A stretch of 64,000 nucleotides of DNA, taken from Gnetum montanum (lineage: Eukaryota; Streptophyta; Gnetopsida; Gnetales; Gnetaceae). The translations under genes and the position numbers were made by a program. The stretch covers positions 1,088,413-1,152,412 of the forward strand of contig MNCI01001451.1 in assembly GCA_015680685.1 (NCBI GenBank). The letters run 5' to 3'. The notes beneath the pieces were generated by a model. The model was not told where the DNA came from. It did no database searches and worked only from the letters and a program-made list of their open reading frames with translations. Positions within the stretch are counted from its first letter, which is position 1. Each line of letters opens with the position of its first letter. This document shows, piece by piece, positions 34,052-47,653 of the stretch.

Positions 34052-36060
34052 CTATGATCACAACACATCCCTGGATTAGTAGATATAATGTGTAACTTTA
34101 AATTTTTGAATATCTTCTCTCATTAGTTAGTTACACTTTGGCTAAGGGTGGACCATGGAAGATTGATTATTAATTAATTACTTATTAATTTTTATTGTAA
34201 ATGTCACCAGAGCTTATTGGAAAGGTTTAACTCTTGTAATTTGGTGTTTAATAGTTGATCTTTTAGTTAAACATTTATGAGAGTTAGAAAAATGGTGAAA
34301 ATGTTTTTGTTAAAAATGGCACATTTTTGGCCACCATGACAAAGAGATTACCTTTGGTAGTTGCAGGGTCAAAGAATGAAGTGATTTGGATAAACAGTTA
34401 GGAAGATATGAGCTTTGGAAGGTTCTAAGCTTTGAAAATTTGAAAAACTTCCTTGACATTTCTGAGAAAATGTAAAAATTTCCAATTGGGGTCATGCATA
34501 TATATAGAAGTTTTCCCTACATTGACAAGGCCTTGTATACAAAGCTCGTAAGAAAAATTTTGAAATTTGAATATCTTAAAAAATACAAGGAATTTTTCAA
34601 TGAATTTGAGGTTGATGGAGTTCCAAAAAACCAAGAATATGAGAAAATCATTGAAAAGGATCTTTAAAAGCTCAAAAATTAAAAATTTAATGGAGAACAT
34701 GTTTATTTAATAGAATATGTAAAGGAGCACATGGATTGATGTAGAAGATGGGTGTATGAAAGATTTTGGTTGCAAGAATGCCTAAGGATAAGGTGCTTAA
34801 CGATCCTAGCCAAGGGATATGCAAGTGGGTCCTCCCCATAGTAGACACATGTCTTATTTTCCCTTTCATAACCTCCACTAAGAAGTTTGTGGGCCCCATA
34901 TGTGATTAATGGTTGATGGAAGTTAAGGATCAAAACTTGAAAGATTCTACCTAAGAATTCAAGTACATTAGACCAAGATACCGAATCAAGAACATGGACA
35001 CCAGTAGTGAGGTGAATTATGATTAGCAAAGATGGATGATGAAGAAGGTGGAATGGAATTTTGAATTGAAGTCATAAGAAGTCCCTTGTGGATTTTGTGT
35101 TTAAAATTACATGAGAAGATCCTTCCTTAGTCCAGACCAAAACCAACCTCTTTCAATGACTTCACATCACCACTCCATGACTGATCCATCCACCCACTCA
35201 AGACACAAGAGCACTTCCATAGAACAAACACCATGTCATAAAGAGAAGAGAAGAAAGCAAGAAGTGAGAGAGGACCTTAGTTAGAGGGGACCTTCAGGCA
35301 TGGGTAACATGTCTTTCTAGTTCCATAACTAGTGCTTGTAGCCAATTTATTTGTCTAAGTTGTACTTTGAATTTCCATCATGTTTTTCTTAACTCTATCT
35401 TTTTGGATGGGAACTACACCACAAAAATACTTTATTTGACTTCTTGTTATTGGAAAAACTGGAATGGTAAGAAGTCTATGAAAACACTTAAGCACTGAAG
35501 GAAGTAGAGGAGTACAAAGAGTATTAAGTCCCCTTGAAGTCACATCTTGTACAAACCTTTGAATCCTTCCCAATTCAAGAAACTACTAAAGTCACAAATT
35601 TATTAAAATTTTATTTAATGAATGATACCTCAAACTTCCAAAAAAAGGAAAACCATAGAGTTTGTGAATGGGTGGATGTCATGGACTCACTACCTATTCC
35701 ATGAAAAAGAAACCATGACTTAGCCATTGGTACAAAAATTCAAAAATAGAAACCAAACATTTTCAAATAAAACATAAAGCAGAAACCACGATTAGTAATA
35801 GTTGTAACACCATTGTGTCATATTGGCACAAAGCAAGTTTATTAGCAAAAAATTGAAAATCACATTAAAAAAAGACAAAGTAAAAAATATAAGAAAGTGT
35901 AAAATATTCAAGAAAGGTATAAATGTACTAATGATGGTGTAAAACAAAAATGTTGTAAAATAGGAAAAAGATTTAAAATAAAAACAATGCAAAAGCAACA
36001 AATTACAAAGATAAAAATGTGAAAAATGAAAAATATAAAAACTAAGAAGCCACATATGCA
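34052..36060 (-). other. E3 segment between pol and the extra ORF
   Basis: Mostly non-coding. The piece 34780-36060 aligns with E2 11720-12850, including the conserved block at 35260-35346 (GGGTAACATGTCTTTC, AACTAGTGCTTGTAGCC). 34120-34700 is AT-rich and specific to E3. Confidence 0.6.
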
Positions 36061-36061
36061 G

Positions 36062-39000
36062 TTAGCATGGATGACCATCTCCTCCACAACTAAGTTGGAA
36101 GGAGGAGATCCAAAAAATTAAGTGTGGTTGTCCATTTGTTGAGGTATTTGTTACACTAGCTCGCTTGGGCTCATAAAAAGGCTTTACTTTTTGGATGTTG
36201 ACCAAATGCTTTTTATTTAGGCTCTCAAGTTTGTATATAGTCATGGCCCCAGAGGAAAAGGTTTCATCAATTATATAAGGTTCCTCCCACAATGTTTGGA
36301 ACTTGGTTTTCTTGGATACATGTGTAGAGTTCCAATAAAGAACCTTATCTTTTGGTTGAAATTTTACTTTCCATATTCTAAGGTCATGTCATTGCTTATT
36401 GAATTCCTTATGCACCTCATTCAAAGAAAGGACCACTAACTAATTTTTGGCTAGCACCTTGAGGTTGATCAGTCATTCTTTTTGTGCTAGGCTTAGGTCA
36501 AGATTCAAATCATAGGCTGTTGAGAGTGTATGGAGCTCAAATTGGATCTAGAGTGTTCGAAGTTTTTCATATACCAGCTCATAGGGAGAGTATCCAATAG
36601 GGAGTTTTCATATTAAGTAGTAGGCCTAAAGGGAATCATTAAATTTTGTGCTCTAGTTTCTCCTATATTAGCATATGGTTGTTGGTAGGATCTTTGTGAT
36701 CTCCTTATTAGTCACCTCTACTTGACTGTTGGCTTAGGGGGTGATAGGGTGTTGTTAATTTGTGTTTGACCCCTAAGCATTACATGAATTTTTTAAAAGT
36801 GGCACCTATAAAATGAGTTTCATTGTCAAAAATTAGTGCATGTGGAACCCCAAATCTATTTACAACATTTTGTTATATAAATATAGCAGCAATGGATGAT
36901 GTACAGTCGATGACAACTATTGCTTTTGTTAATTTAGTGTAGTAGTTGATTGCTATAATGATGTATCTCTTTCCATTGGATGTGAGTGTGATGGGACCCA
37001 TGAAGTCTATGCCCCATATGTCAAAGGGCTCCAATGGTTGAATCCACAATTGAGATTCCTTCATTCAAGCAGTCGTCCCACCATCTCATTGACAGTGCTC
37101 ACAAGATTGGACAAATTAGTGGGCGTTCCTAAAGATTGTTGGTCAATAGTATCCTACCATTAGGATTTTTATGCCTATGCATATTCTCGCATAGTGGCCT
37201 CCATAAGGGCCTTCATGAAGATCCTAGAGAATGTGCAATTAGTCTACATCAAGGGTACACCAATGAAGTAAGCCATTGGTGCACACCTTATAAAGGTGTC
37301 CATTGATTTCCATGAAGTACTTAGCCCGATGAAGAAATTATTGTTTCTTCCTAAAGTCCAAATCTTATGGGATATCTTGAGTTAGAAGGTAAGTGAGGAT
37401 GTTATCATATCATTTTATTTTTATGGATACTTGGTCATTTATTGCTTCTATAAAGATGAGTTCATTTGGAAATTGATTAGAGAGTAGGCTCTCTTCCTCT
37501 ATGTTATCCCACCTTAACTAAGAGAGATGGTTAGCAACCACATTCTTAGTTCCTTTCAGATCTACCATTGTGAGATTGAATTCCTACAAGATACCTAGCC
37601 ACCATATGATACGAAAGCTCATCATTGGCTTCTTCATTAGGAAGCAGATGGCACTATGATATGTGCACACAAACGTCTTATAGCCAAGCACATAGTTCTT
37701 GAATTTTTTGAGAGCATACACCATTGCCATTAATTCTTTCTTAGTTGTGGTGAATTCAATTGTGCATCCAAAATTCTTTAGCTTGAACAATGGATGTAAT
37801 ATAGACATTTCTTATCATCCAATTATGTAAGCATGGCTTCCAAGGCATGATTAGATGCATTCATCATTATATGAAATGATTTGTACTAGTTTGGTGCCCA
37901 TAGAATTAGAGCTTCTATGAGCTTTTCCTTTGTTTGTTGGAATGAATGTTCACATTCCTTGGTCTAAATAAATGGAGCATCTTTCTTTGTAAGCTTGACT
38001 AATGGCTTTGTGATCTTAGAGAAATTTTCTATAAACCATGAGTAATAGCTGGTGTGTCCAAGGAATGATTGGACATCTTTGATTGTCTCTAGTTAGTGTG
38101 TGATTCCTTGGATGATCCTTCTCTTTTCTTGGGTCTACCTAAATCCCTGCCTGAGTAATTTTGTGCTCCATTACTATGATTTCTTGGATTATTCAATGGC
38201 TTTTCTACCAATTGAGCCTAAGGTTTGTTTTAGCACATTTTTTCATTACTTACTCAAGGTGATTTAGGGCTTGCTCAAATGTAGCCCCATAGGTAGAGAA
38301 GTCATCCATAAAGACTTCTATCCCATTACCAATCTACTATTGAAAAATACTAGGGACCAAGTGTTGGAATGTTGTAGGGGCATTGCATAAACCAAATGAG
38401 ATCTTGCAATATGAAAAATTCCCCTAGGGACTTGTGAATGTTGTTTTGGCCTAATATTCTGGTGTAATCTAGATTTGGTTATAGCCACTATAACCATCTA
38501 ATAAGCTATAGTAACAATGCCCAGATATAGTGTCCAACACTTGATTCACAAGTACAATGGAAAATGTTCTTTAAATGTTGCCATATTTAACAGCCTAAAG
38601 TCAATGCAAACTCACTCCTTATCACCTTTCTTTGGTACAACTACATGTGGGCTAACCCACTTACTATCTACTATGGGATAAATGAACCTTGTCTTGAGGA
38701 GTTGTTCTATTTACTCTTTAATGATCTACTTAAACTTGGGGTTCAGCTATCTTTGTGGCTACCTTTTGGATTCATGGCTAGTTTGGAGTAAATGAAATGT
38801 TGGCGTATCCTTGGATCAATTTCTAGTTAGCTTGTCTTTTTGTTTGGAAGTAAGATCCACATTAATTATGATTGACTTGCCATTGTTTAAAAATGCATAC
38901 TCCATGCTAGTTGGTAGAGGTTTTAACTCTAGGGGCTCGTACTTGAAATTATCAAGGATTTCTAGCTCTCTCCAGCATGTATCATCATCTTCATCATCAA

Positions 39001-39620
39001 AGATTTGATGATGAACTTGCTCAAGTTCATCCATGCCTTTGACATAACCACATGTTAGGCATTCAGTAGGTTCCATGCATAGTGTGCTACTAGCTGAGTC
39101 AGCTATCAACCATTGGGTGCCCTCCTGTTTTGTGGCTACTATGTACAAGCACCTTTGGATATCAGTTTCATGTGCACACTAATTACATACTTTGATGAAT
39201 GTACTTTGAATGGACAAGAGTTTTTTGCACACAATCACACCTATTATCACTGTACATGATGCATGGAACTTACTTCTTCTCAAACCATCAAAATTTATTT
39301 TCATTAAAGATTTCCAAGGAGAGGTCCCTGATGCCCATTTAAGCATCAATAGTTCTCAACCATGCACATCCCATAATGATGGGAAGGTTACCTTTCTAGT
39401 TTCCTACCTTGCTCACAAGAAAATTTGCAAGATAAGACCATCCAAAAACTATGGTCATGATGTCTTTTGCTAATCCCAAGGGATAGTGATTAATTAGTCT
39501 ACCAATTGAAGACGGATATTGCTCTTCTTGAGAGGTGGTAGGTTATAGGTTTTGTACATGTTGTAAGAGATGAGATTAACACCAAAACTAGAATCAAGTA
39601 AAGCCTTACATGGCTCATGT
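36062..39620 (-). pseudogene. pol: E3 pol: protease, RT, RNase H, integrase
   Basis: Same order as E2. The protease (39620-39200) has an active site reading LLDSSFGVNLISYNMYK, so the usual D-S/T-G is changed. The PR-RT spacer (39148-38816) has LELKPLPTSMEYAFLNNGKS. RT (38810-37830) keeps an intact GIEVFMDDFSTYGA near 38285-38325. RNase H (37808-37584) has FTTTKKELMAMVYALKKFKN and YVLGYKTFV. The integrase zinc region is at 37330-37075. The integrase core (37064-36700) has IQPLEPFDIWGIDFMGPIT and YIIIAINYYTK, with the first catalytic Asp of V-D-Y-F replaced by Asn. A GPY/F-like end (36292-36062) has WEEPYIIDETF. Stops and frame changes throughout; inactive. Confidence 0.88.
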
Positions 39621-39639
39621 CCTATGATTTTCAAGTAAA

Positions 39640-42137
39640 TAAGAGGACTTCCCAAGTTAGATCATTTCATAAGAAGGTTACCAACATTAATCTAATCACA
39701 AACAACATGAGTTAGCATCATAATGCAGGTCTAAGGTGACTTTTGATTTGAAGGGTTCTTGAATGTGTTTTATGCAGAGGATGAGGGTGTTGGAGATACA
39801 AGGCAACCAGCCACATTAGGTTGTGAGGGTTTGGAAGCATTTTTGGGTTGGAAAAATGGTCATTTTATAGATTGATTGTTTGAACCACTTTACTGGAAGG
39901 TTGGTTATAAATTTACAGCCCTTGTAGCATTTCATTACTGTAGCTGTAGGGAAATTTTATCCTGCATGGACGAAGTAGGAGGTAACTGGGTTGAGGATAG
40001 AGGGATGTGTGTAGATAGATGTGTATATGGTGAATGAGTTTGATGGTACTTTGAAGGGTAATAGTGATGCTGGAAAGAGGCATGGTTGGTCAAAATTCAT
40101 GGAGAAATAGGTTTCTAAACATAGTATATGTATGGATTTGGTTGCTTGTAAGGGTACTACTATCTTGGTGGTGGAATTCCCCATGATTATGGTTGTTGCC
40201 ATTACTATTATTTCTCATATGGTTATGGTGGAGCCTTACTTGGATAGTAATCTTGATGTTGTTAGTGGAATTGCCTTGGATTACCTTGAGGATAAGGCAA
40301 TTATCTTGGTGCTTGCCTCCTTGCTAGTTGAGGATTTAGTGTGTACATCCCAAATTCTTGTAAATGTGACACATCAGGAAAACATCCCTTCAAATGTTCA
40401 TATTGACATATGTCACACCCAACATCATCATCAGAGTCTATCTCCAAAACTTCTTCTACTACAGTAGCTTGCCCTAACTTATTTAGTAGCCACGTTCAAC
40501 TTCTTTTCATCTTTTGCAGTTGTGATCACTATTCTACTCTTTGGATTCTTGAGCGACCTTCATAGTAGTTTTGAATTTTTCATCCAAAGAGTTCCATAAT
40601 TTATCAACCCTTTATGAAATGTTGGAAATAAATTTTTGGATGGCCAAGGTCTTCCTGTGTACCACCTCATTGAGTGGTGACTTCTCCTCATCTTATAATC
40701 GGACCTCGCTTTTCCTAATGGAAGGATCCCTATTATATTCTTCTACACTTTCATTTTTTCACAACTCACCTACTTCTTTTGCTACCTACTCTATTAGCCT
40801 TTGTATTTAATGGGCCCTTAGTTTAGGTAGTCTTTCTTGATATCAAACCCTAAGAGTTCTTTTGGTTTCTACTGTGAGCCCATCTATGATGTGATGGAGG
40901 TTTTTCCTTTAAGAATAACCATGGCTAGGGCATTAGTGTAAGAGAGAATAATATCTACCCATGGAAGCATTCAATTGTTTGTGTGTTTCTTATTTCTAGC
41001 CTTGGATTTACCTTATTAGATTAGACACTATGAAGTATGTTTGGTAATTATCATGAAAGAGTTTGAGCATTGTACTCCATCAACGAATATATTTTGGCTC
41101 CAAGGACTGGTACAAACTTTTAGCCTCATTCATGAGTATTCTAGGGAATAGCTTCAATTTCTATGAGTCATTTTTGATGTTTTGTAAGATGTAGGCATTG
41201 TGAAACGCTTGTAGATGGTTTTTCATATTAGAGTTATATCACCCCTCAATTCTTGGAATATTGTTCATGTCTAAGTGCTCAATTTGACTATCTTTCACAT
41301 GTCTAGTTGGAATATTAATTGCCTCTACAATGTTAAGCATAATTTGAGTTACCAACAGAGGTTCATCATCATCATTCTGTCAATGACGTTGATGATGGTC
41401 TTTGCCACCCCTTTGTTCTTCATGGGCTCTATGATCATTGTTGTCTCGTTGATTACCTTCATTGCAATTATTTCTCTAGTGGCTTCTATTAGAGTCATAA
41501 GATAAAGAGGAATGTTTGGAATTGGATGAAGAGGATGAAGAGGAAGGTGGACCATCACCACCACTACCTATTTGCTTGTCATGACCATGATCCTTAGATT
41601 CATTGTCATCGTGATGCTTGCCTGAGTCCCTACCTTGACTGCCACTTTTTCCTAAATTTGGTTGTTAATAGTGGACTGTAGGTTTAGGGACACATCCTCA
41701 TCACCAATAATAGGGGGTTAAGAATATTTATTTTGAGAAAACCTAGAGGAAGGGTCCTCATTGTTAGTTTGGTTTAGTAGGAACAAAGGAATGGTGAAGT
41801 GTTTCCCCTTCAAAAAATCATGGTTTTTTTCCTGGTGCCAATATCTCCTACATTGCGTTTTAGTGGGACAATAGTCCTGAGTGTCATAACCATGAAAAAC
41901 ATATTCCTCTTAAATATTTGGGATGCCCAACCTCTTAAGAGTTTGTAGTAGCATCTTGGGCATAGATCGATCAAGGGGCATTACAATGTTGCTCTTGATG
42001 TCTTGCCATTGTAGCTGTTCATCCTGATGTAGGATGACAATGAATTCAAGTACATACTCATCTGGATGAGTAAATATCATCTTACACTATTGTGGGACTT
42101 GTGGTTTATGATCTTCATGCTTGTGATAAGAAGACAT
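39640..42137 (-). pseudogene. gag: E3 gag with non-canonical zinc knuckle
   Basis: It starts MSSYHKHEDHKPQVPQ at 42137, followed by FTHPDEYVLEF, ILHQDEQLQWQDIKSNIVMP and LDRSMPKMLL, closely parallel to E2. The charged linker (41640-41350) is Asp/His/Arg-rich. The gag core lies around 41270-40720. The zinc knuckle CDICQYEHLKGC at 40382-40417 keeps all four ligands with C-X2-C-X3-H-X3-C spacing and is followed by FPDVSHLQEFGMYTLNPQ. Several stops elsewhere, so this is a pseudogene, but the knuckle is the best preserved of the family here. Confidence 0.85.
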
Positions 42138-42267
42138 TTTGTAGACAAATAAAATATTAGTGTGCTTTTGTAAGTATATAATTTGAGATTGATGTCAACT
42201 TTGGGATTCATTCAATGATAGTAATAATGTTCACTAATCCTAAATAGTGCACATTTCACAAAAAGAG

Positions 42268-42285
42268 TCCCTGGTAATGGCACCA
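42268..42285 (-). promoter_or_regulatory. Primer-binding site of E3, decayed
   Basis: Minus-strand TGGTGCCATTACCAGGGA, one base inside the 5' LTR. Four differences from the tRNA-Asp complement, all transitions. Confidence 0.85.
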
Positions 42286-42286
42286 A

Positions 42287-43281
42287 TGATGAGTGGTGAA
42301 GGTACCCCTATGCTCAACCATACGATTCATGAAGCATTCACACATTATCTAGTCAAATTCCATGGAATCTATAGTTTTTGGTGCACTAGTTCTCTAGGAA
42401 GTGAACTCTACCCTAATGGTCATTCATTGTCCTCCCAATTACACTTGGGATGTATGAAGGTATGGTTAAGTGTAATTGAGACATATGATTTTTATTTTCT
42501 TGGTACTTAAATTAAAGAGATGAAGTGGTTTAATAACTAATCTAATTTAACTATTTAGCTAGCCTTTAACTAGTCCTAACGTAAGCATTCAATCCCACTT
42601 TCTGTACATGTCTTGAGTCTACATATCCATTACTAGGTTATCAAGTGCTATGCTACTAGGTGCACCAAACAATAATGTTGCTAGGATTACCAAGAGAATA
42701 TGTGTTTATGCTCGAATTGGTTGTACTCACATGTTTAATCTATTTAGATTAAATAATTAACTAATCATTTAAAGTCTAATTGAGCTTAATTTAACTTAAT
42801 TAATTACATATTTAATGAAAATAATGAATGCATAAATAAATCATTAATCTACTTTATTTAAGTGCTACAAGGTTTGATTAAAAGGCATGTCTTTGTTGCT
42901 GTACACATTGGTGTGGTTAAAGTACAATAGTGCTTGGATAAAGATTTGTATACTTTCTAAGTCTTGCTGTAGGTACTTAGAGAAATATTCTAACTTTCAA
43001 ATGAAAAAATTGCAACAGCTTTTCTACTACTATGACTTGATATCCCATAAACATGGTTGTGATCTTGTATTTATAGTTTTTATTATAGCACTATGTCAAT
43101 GCGGCCTTGTAAATAGGGAAACACCATGTAAATGAGGTCCTATTGACAAGGGTCCATTGATGTGACACTTTGATGCTCATCAAACACCCATATGTAGATG
43201 TGGCCTTGTAAATAGGGCAACACCATGTAAATGAGGCCCTATCGACAAGGGTCCATTGATGTGACACTTTGATGCTCATCA
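42287..43281 (-). repeat. 5' LTR of E3, extended by a 99-bp duplication
   Basis: TGATGAGTGGTGAAGG...TGATGCTCATCA. The original end is at 43182; a second end at 43281 results from the tandem duplication described separately. TATA on the minus strand near 43067-43077. U3 has the CATTGACAAGG/GGCCCTATCGAC type of repeats, as in the 3' LTR. Confidence 0.85.
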
Positions 43282-43293
43282 AACACCCATGTA
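43092..43293. repeat. 99-bp tandem duplication spanning LTR end and target DNA
   Basis: TGTGGCCTTGTAAATAGGG...GATGCTCATCAAACACCCAT occurs twice with a 99-bp period (units start near 43092 and 43191) and few differences. The unit contains the LTR terminus CTCATCA plus about 18 bp of flank including AACAC, so the duplication arose after insertion. Confidence 0.93.
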
Positions 43294-43381
43294 GGCATAT
43301 AACTAACACAAAAATTTAGTAAAATAAAAGTTATAACAACTTAAGATTAAATTATGATTTTATATTTTAAGAATTACTTAA

Positions 43382-44242
43382 TGATGAGTAGTGAGTATAC
43401 CCTATGTCCAACCATACAAATTACAAGCCTTCATGCACAATTTGGTTAAATTTTGGTAGACCTTAAGTTTCCATGTACACTAGTTCTAGGACATGAAATT
43501 TAATTGTGATGATTACTGTCTTCCCAACTACATTTGTAGAGCTTTAGTTGTATGGTTAAGTGTAATTAAGGCACATGCTTTTTATTATTTTATATTTTAT
43601 TCATCTACAATTAACAACAATTTGAAACTTAATTTATGAACTTGTTTAACTAATCTAATTGCTAATTAATAACTATCCTAACATAAGCATCTGATCCCAC
43701 TTTTCGTACACATCCTAAATGCATACAACATTGTTGGGCTACTAAGCATTAAGCACTACTGGGATTACCAAGTGCTATATGTTATGCTTGAAGAGGTCAC
43801 ACTTATGTGTTTAATCTATTTAGCTTAATTAATTGCATACTTAATGAAAATTGTAAATGTAGAAATAAATCATTAATATATTCCAAGTGCTAAAAGGTTT
43901 GATTAAAGGGCTCATCTTTATTGCTGTTTACACTAGTGTGCTCAGGTACATTAGTGTTTGAATAAAGAACACTACACTTTCTAACTCCTATTGTAGGCAC
44001 TTAGAGAAATATTCTAACTCTCAAATGATAAAACTGCAATAGCTTTGCTACAACTTAGATAACACATGCCATAAACATAGTGGGTGAGCATGCATTTATA
44101 GACTTTATTGGGGAGCTACATTGACGGGGCCCCATAAACGCAGCAAATGCTACATTGATGCAACACTGTTGATGGGGCAACACCATGAAGATGGGGTTGC
44201 ATCAATGGTGGCTCATTGATGCAAAAGTTTGACACTTCATCA
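43382..44242 (-). repeat. Solo LTR with TSD CTTAA
   Basis: A complete LTR of 861 bp (TGATGAGTAGTGAG...GACACTTCATCA) with no PBS or polypurine tract beside it and perfect flanking 5-mers CTTAA (43377-43381 and 44243-44247). It is the product of LTR-LTR recombination that removed the internal region. U3 belongs to the GACGGGGCC type. TATA on the minus strand near 44094-44102. Confidence 0.92.
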
Positions 44243-44247
44243 CTTAA

Positions 44248-46556
44248 TTTAAAAATATACTTTCTAATGTGCAAGCCATAGGTTCAATTTTAAAGAAAAT
44301 AGTAACATGAATTCATTATATTCTTCAAATCTAACATGTAGTTATAACTCTATGTCTTGAATGTAGTTATCAACAACCCTAAGGAAGAGCATATAAACTA
44401 CCCTAGTATGTCTTTATTGTTGCTACCACATATACCCATTGCATGGAACATGTATGCATCATAGAAAAAATTCTAACTCTTTTTAGAGAAAGCAAACATT
44501 TTACCTAAAATAATTATTTTTGAAATCTAGAAACTTAAACTTGCAATCTCTATTTTATTGTTTGAAGTCTATACCATTCGGATAATCATCTTAGTTGTGA
44601 TCATATTTATTTTTTACATTATTTATATATGTGTTCAAGAATCCCACACATGTCAACCAGCCTAGACACATGAGCATAATAGGTAATGCCATTAAATATG
44701 CATGCACTCATGACATTGCATTGAATACCTACTCTTTCCACATGCTATAGCTTATGAAAATTAAGTGCATGCATTTTGGGATACCTTGTAAAAATAAAGA
44801 AGGACAAGCCATTCACTGAATGAATTCTTTTTGGTATATCTAAAGAGAAAAAATGTGCATTGCAGGTGCCACAACTTTCATTTAGGAAAACTCCACCCTC
44901 ATAATGAAGAAAAAAAGATGGAATTTAAAAAGATATATATCTAATTTTTTAGTAAGTAAAAATAAAGTAACGACAATGTAGTGCCAGTCAAGCTAAACTT
45001 CAAATGACCAATGAGGTTGAACAATTGAAGTGACTTTGTAGGGATATGTATAGAAGATTAGAAAATCCACCAAACTCCATGGTTTACTTCTTATTTCACA
45101 TTTAATCAATGTTGTTGTTACTATTGCTATCATAATCCCCCTTTTTAGGCTCCAATTTTTGGGACTGTGGCTTTTCCTGCTTATTCAAGGAACCCAAAAA
45201 TTTAGATTATTCCAATCAAAATTATGTTTTTTACTTGTTTTTTTCTTGATTTTATATTCTTATCTTTATTGGGAATTGGGCATATTGACCCAACTTGTTA
45301 TCAAATCCTTCTATTGATAAATTAGCTCATAGAAGCCTTTGGACCTAGCATTACAAAAGGAAGACATAGAAAAAATGTGAACATGGTGTGGCCTATCCCT
45401 ACTTTCAATGCCTATTTGTATTATTCATAGCTATTCTATTGGAAGTAGACATAGGGTATTTTCTCAAGAGAGGTTTTTTTTGTCTTCATAATAATACAAT
45501 ACATTACTATGTATTGATTCCAGGTTGGTATTTGGTGATCCATAAATTCCATTGTTGCCATAGTCAACCCCATGCTTGTTGGAAGATTCTTGGGTATTCA
45601 GTCTGTGTTGTTGCTTTTATTGTTAACTTATTTCCCCTAATTTGGTGGGTTTTTTGGTATTACTATGTTTTTGGTGTTACCATTTTTCATGAATAGGTTC
45701 ATGTTATTGTTATGTATGTTTTTCTAAAGTCTTTTTTACCCTTTGGATCCAAATCTAGGGATGAATTCTTCTTTCTTTTTCTACACCCTTTCTAGGACAT
45801 GTCTATTTGGTTAATTTTTTAAAGGGCAGATAGCATAATATATTTTATGGAATAAAAGTTAAATTTCCTTGGGCACACCCTTATGTTTAGTTTGGTTGTT
45901 TCCATGAACTAGGATTTATCTTGGATTATATGCTAAAATGCCCAAATGTTGCCTCTGATATTGCTTCTGGGTAGTGTTTCCTTAATGTTGGATCTTTGTA
46001 CATAGAATATTTTCTTCCTAGGGATTTTGATAAGTTAGTTGGATATCAAAAAATACTACATTTCAATACAATCTATAGATGCTTTCTTATGTTTTGAGGC
46101 TCTTGGAAGGCATCTACATTACTTGAAGTGAGTGGGCACATGGGTTCTTACATTAAGAGAATTGCTTATTTTCACAAGAAATGAGGGGTATTCTTGTTAT
46201 TTTTCAAGTGATTATGAAGATGGGAAATATTAATTTTATCATGAAATTGTCTAGCATAGTACCATCCACAGCTTGTATATTTTTTTCTTGCAATAATTTT
46301 CAAATCATACTAGATTCATCATCAATTACAATTGATTTTTTAAGGATTAAAGAGAATCAATATCATATAATATAGAAAGCCAATATAATATAAGATTTTT
46401 GAAGTGAGGTAGAATCCTAAACACTATTTTTATGAATTTTGCTAGATATTTCTCCCTGATTAATTGTTATAGCTATCAAAATTGATTGCATTGTTCTAAT
46501 CTTTTTGTCTAATGTTGCCTAACAATCATTAAGCAATTTTCTTAAGTTTTGGACAT
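44248..46556. other. Unassigned, possibly 3' internal part of a copia element
   Basis: About 2.3 kb without a recognisable domain. Because it ends at a purine tract and a plus-strand copia LTR (46574), the right-hand part should be the 3' end of that element. A 102-residue plus frame at 45388-45696, with hydrophobic stretches, and a broken frame at 45840-46160 (EYFLPRDFDKLVGYQK) match no family I know. Sireviruses can carry env-like sequence here, but I cannot show it. Confidence 0.45.
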
Positions 46557-47653
46557 ACCAAAAAGGGGGAGATTGTTGACCTTTTCGTATGTTAAAACCT
46601 TAAGAAAAATGAAAAATGTCATTTGTTTATGGTGGATGATGATTTTGTAGGACATGAACAAGAACTTGATGAAGAGATTTGAGAACTTAAGGAAAAGAGA
46701 TCTACATCAAGATGTCAAAATGAAAACTACATGGGAAAGATGAGAGCATGAATAAAAATGAAGTCTACAAGCTAAATGAAGATGCTCCAAGGACCACCAA
46801 AAAGACAAATTAATAAGATAGAGCCTCAAATTCAAAGTTCAAAGTTGAGTAGACATCTTGGAAAAATTGTAGACGTATATTCCCAATAGTAGAAATCTCA
46901 CTGTAGATGTCGTACTTTTCAGGTAGATGTCTTTCCTACATTGAAGACAATTTCATAAAGACATCTCAACTTTGAAGTATATTTCTACACTAGCTATTTC
47001 GTAGTCATTGCATGAATTTTAAGGATTTTTCAAAAATTATGAGGTTATAAGATGATATTAAAATCTTGGGAATTATGCAAGCACTATTCACACATAAGCT
47101 CTTCATTGTATATTCTATGCAATTATATTCTTGCTCCTCATTGTAACATGATTTGATTAATTGTAATTGTACTGAGCTTCAAGTACAAGCATCTGTAAAT
47201 TTAGTTACATTCTTTCCTTATTCTTTTCTTTCTTTCTTGTAGTCTTACGGGGTTGATGTGCTCCTTGTGGGAAGACATCTTTGTTGAACTTGTTAGGATC
47301 CTATGGGATTAAATGGTTTTGTGGCATTAAAACACTTTAGAGAGGACCTCAATTTTGTAAAGGTTATGGGATCCTTGAAACCACATTCTGAGCTTATTGT
47401 GACCTTGTGATGTTAAGTGGTTTTGTAATGAAAAAAAATACTCCAAAATAGAGCTTAGAGCTTGTACATGGTATGGTGCCCTTCAAATTATATTTTTTTT
47501 AAGCAACGAGCTCTCAAGATATGCATAGATTCTACCCTTCAAGTATGGACATACCCAAGTTAGGGAACAATGTAAAGTATGGTGTGTTTTTGGGGTTGGT
47601 GCAATTTTAATTAGGGAACTTATTCAACTCCCCTTCTAAGTTCTCGATCCACA
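46557..47653 (+). repeat. Copia (Sirevirus-like) 3' LTR with polypurine tract
   Basis: The tract AAAAAGGGGGAGATTG (46559-46574) is immediately followed by TGTTGACCTTTTCG, and the block ends about 1080 bp later with CAACTCCCCTTCTAAGTTC and TCGATCCACA (47653). A purine tract AAGGGGGAGATTGTTG plus an LTR ending in a CCCC(T)TCTAAG..CACA motif is typical of Sirevirus-type copia elements. No partner LTR in the window. Confidence 0.7.

Larger units (their letters stand above)
30051..43281 (-). mobile_element. E3: large Ty3/gypsy element with an extra ORF, 13.2 kb
   Basis: LTRs at 30051-30973 and 42287-43182 (43281 with an internal duplication) enclose gag, pol, a 3' non-pol segment and, unlike E2, an extra decayed ORF before the 3' LTR. 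Flanks GACAC (30046-30050) and AACAC (43183-43187, repeated at 43282-43286) form a probable TSD with one mismatch. It looks older than E1 and comparable to E2 in decay. Confidence 0.88.

Noticed and set aside
43091-43309. 72-residue frame with two near-identical 33-residue halves
   Set aside because: It merely reflects the 99-bp DNA tandem duplication at the LTR edge.
45388-45696. 102-residue hydrophobic frame as a membrane protein gene
   Set aside because: No homology recognised and the AT-rich context favours chance hydrophobic codons; reported only as unassigned.
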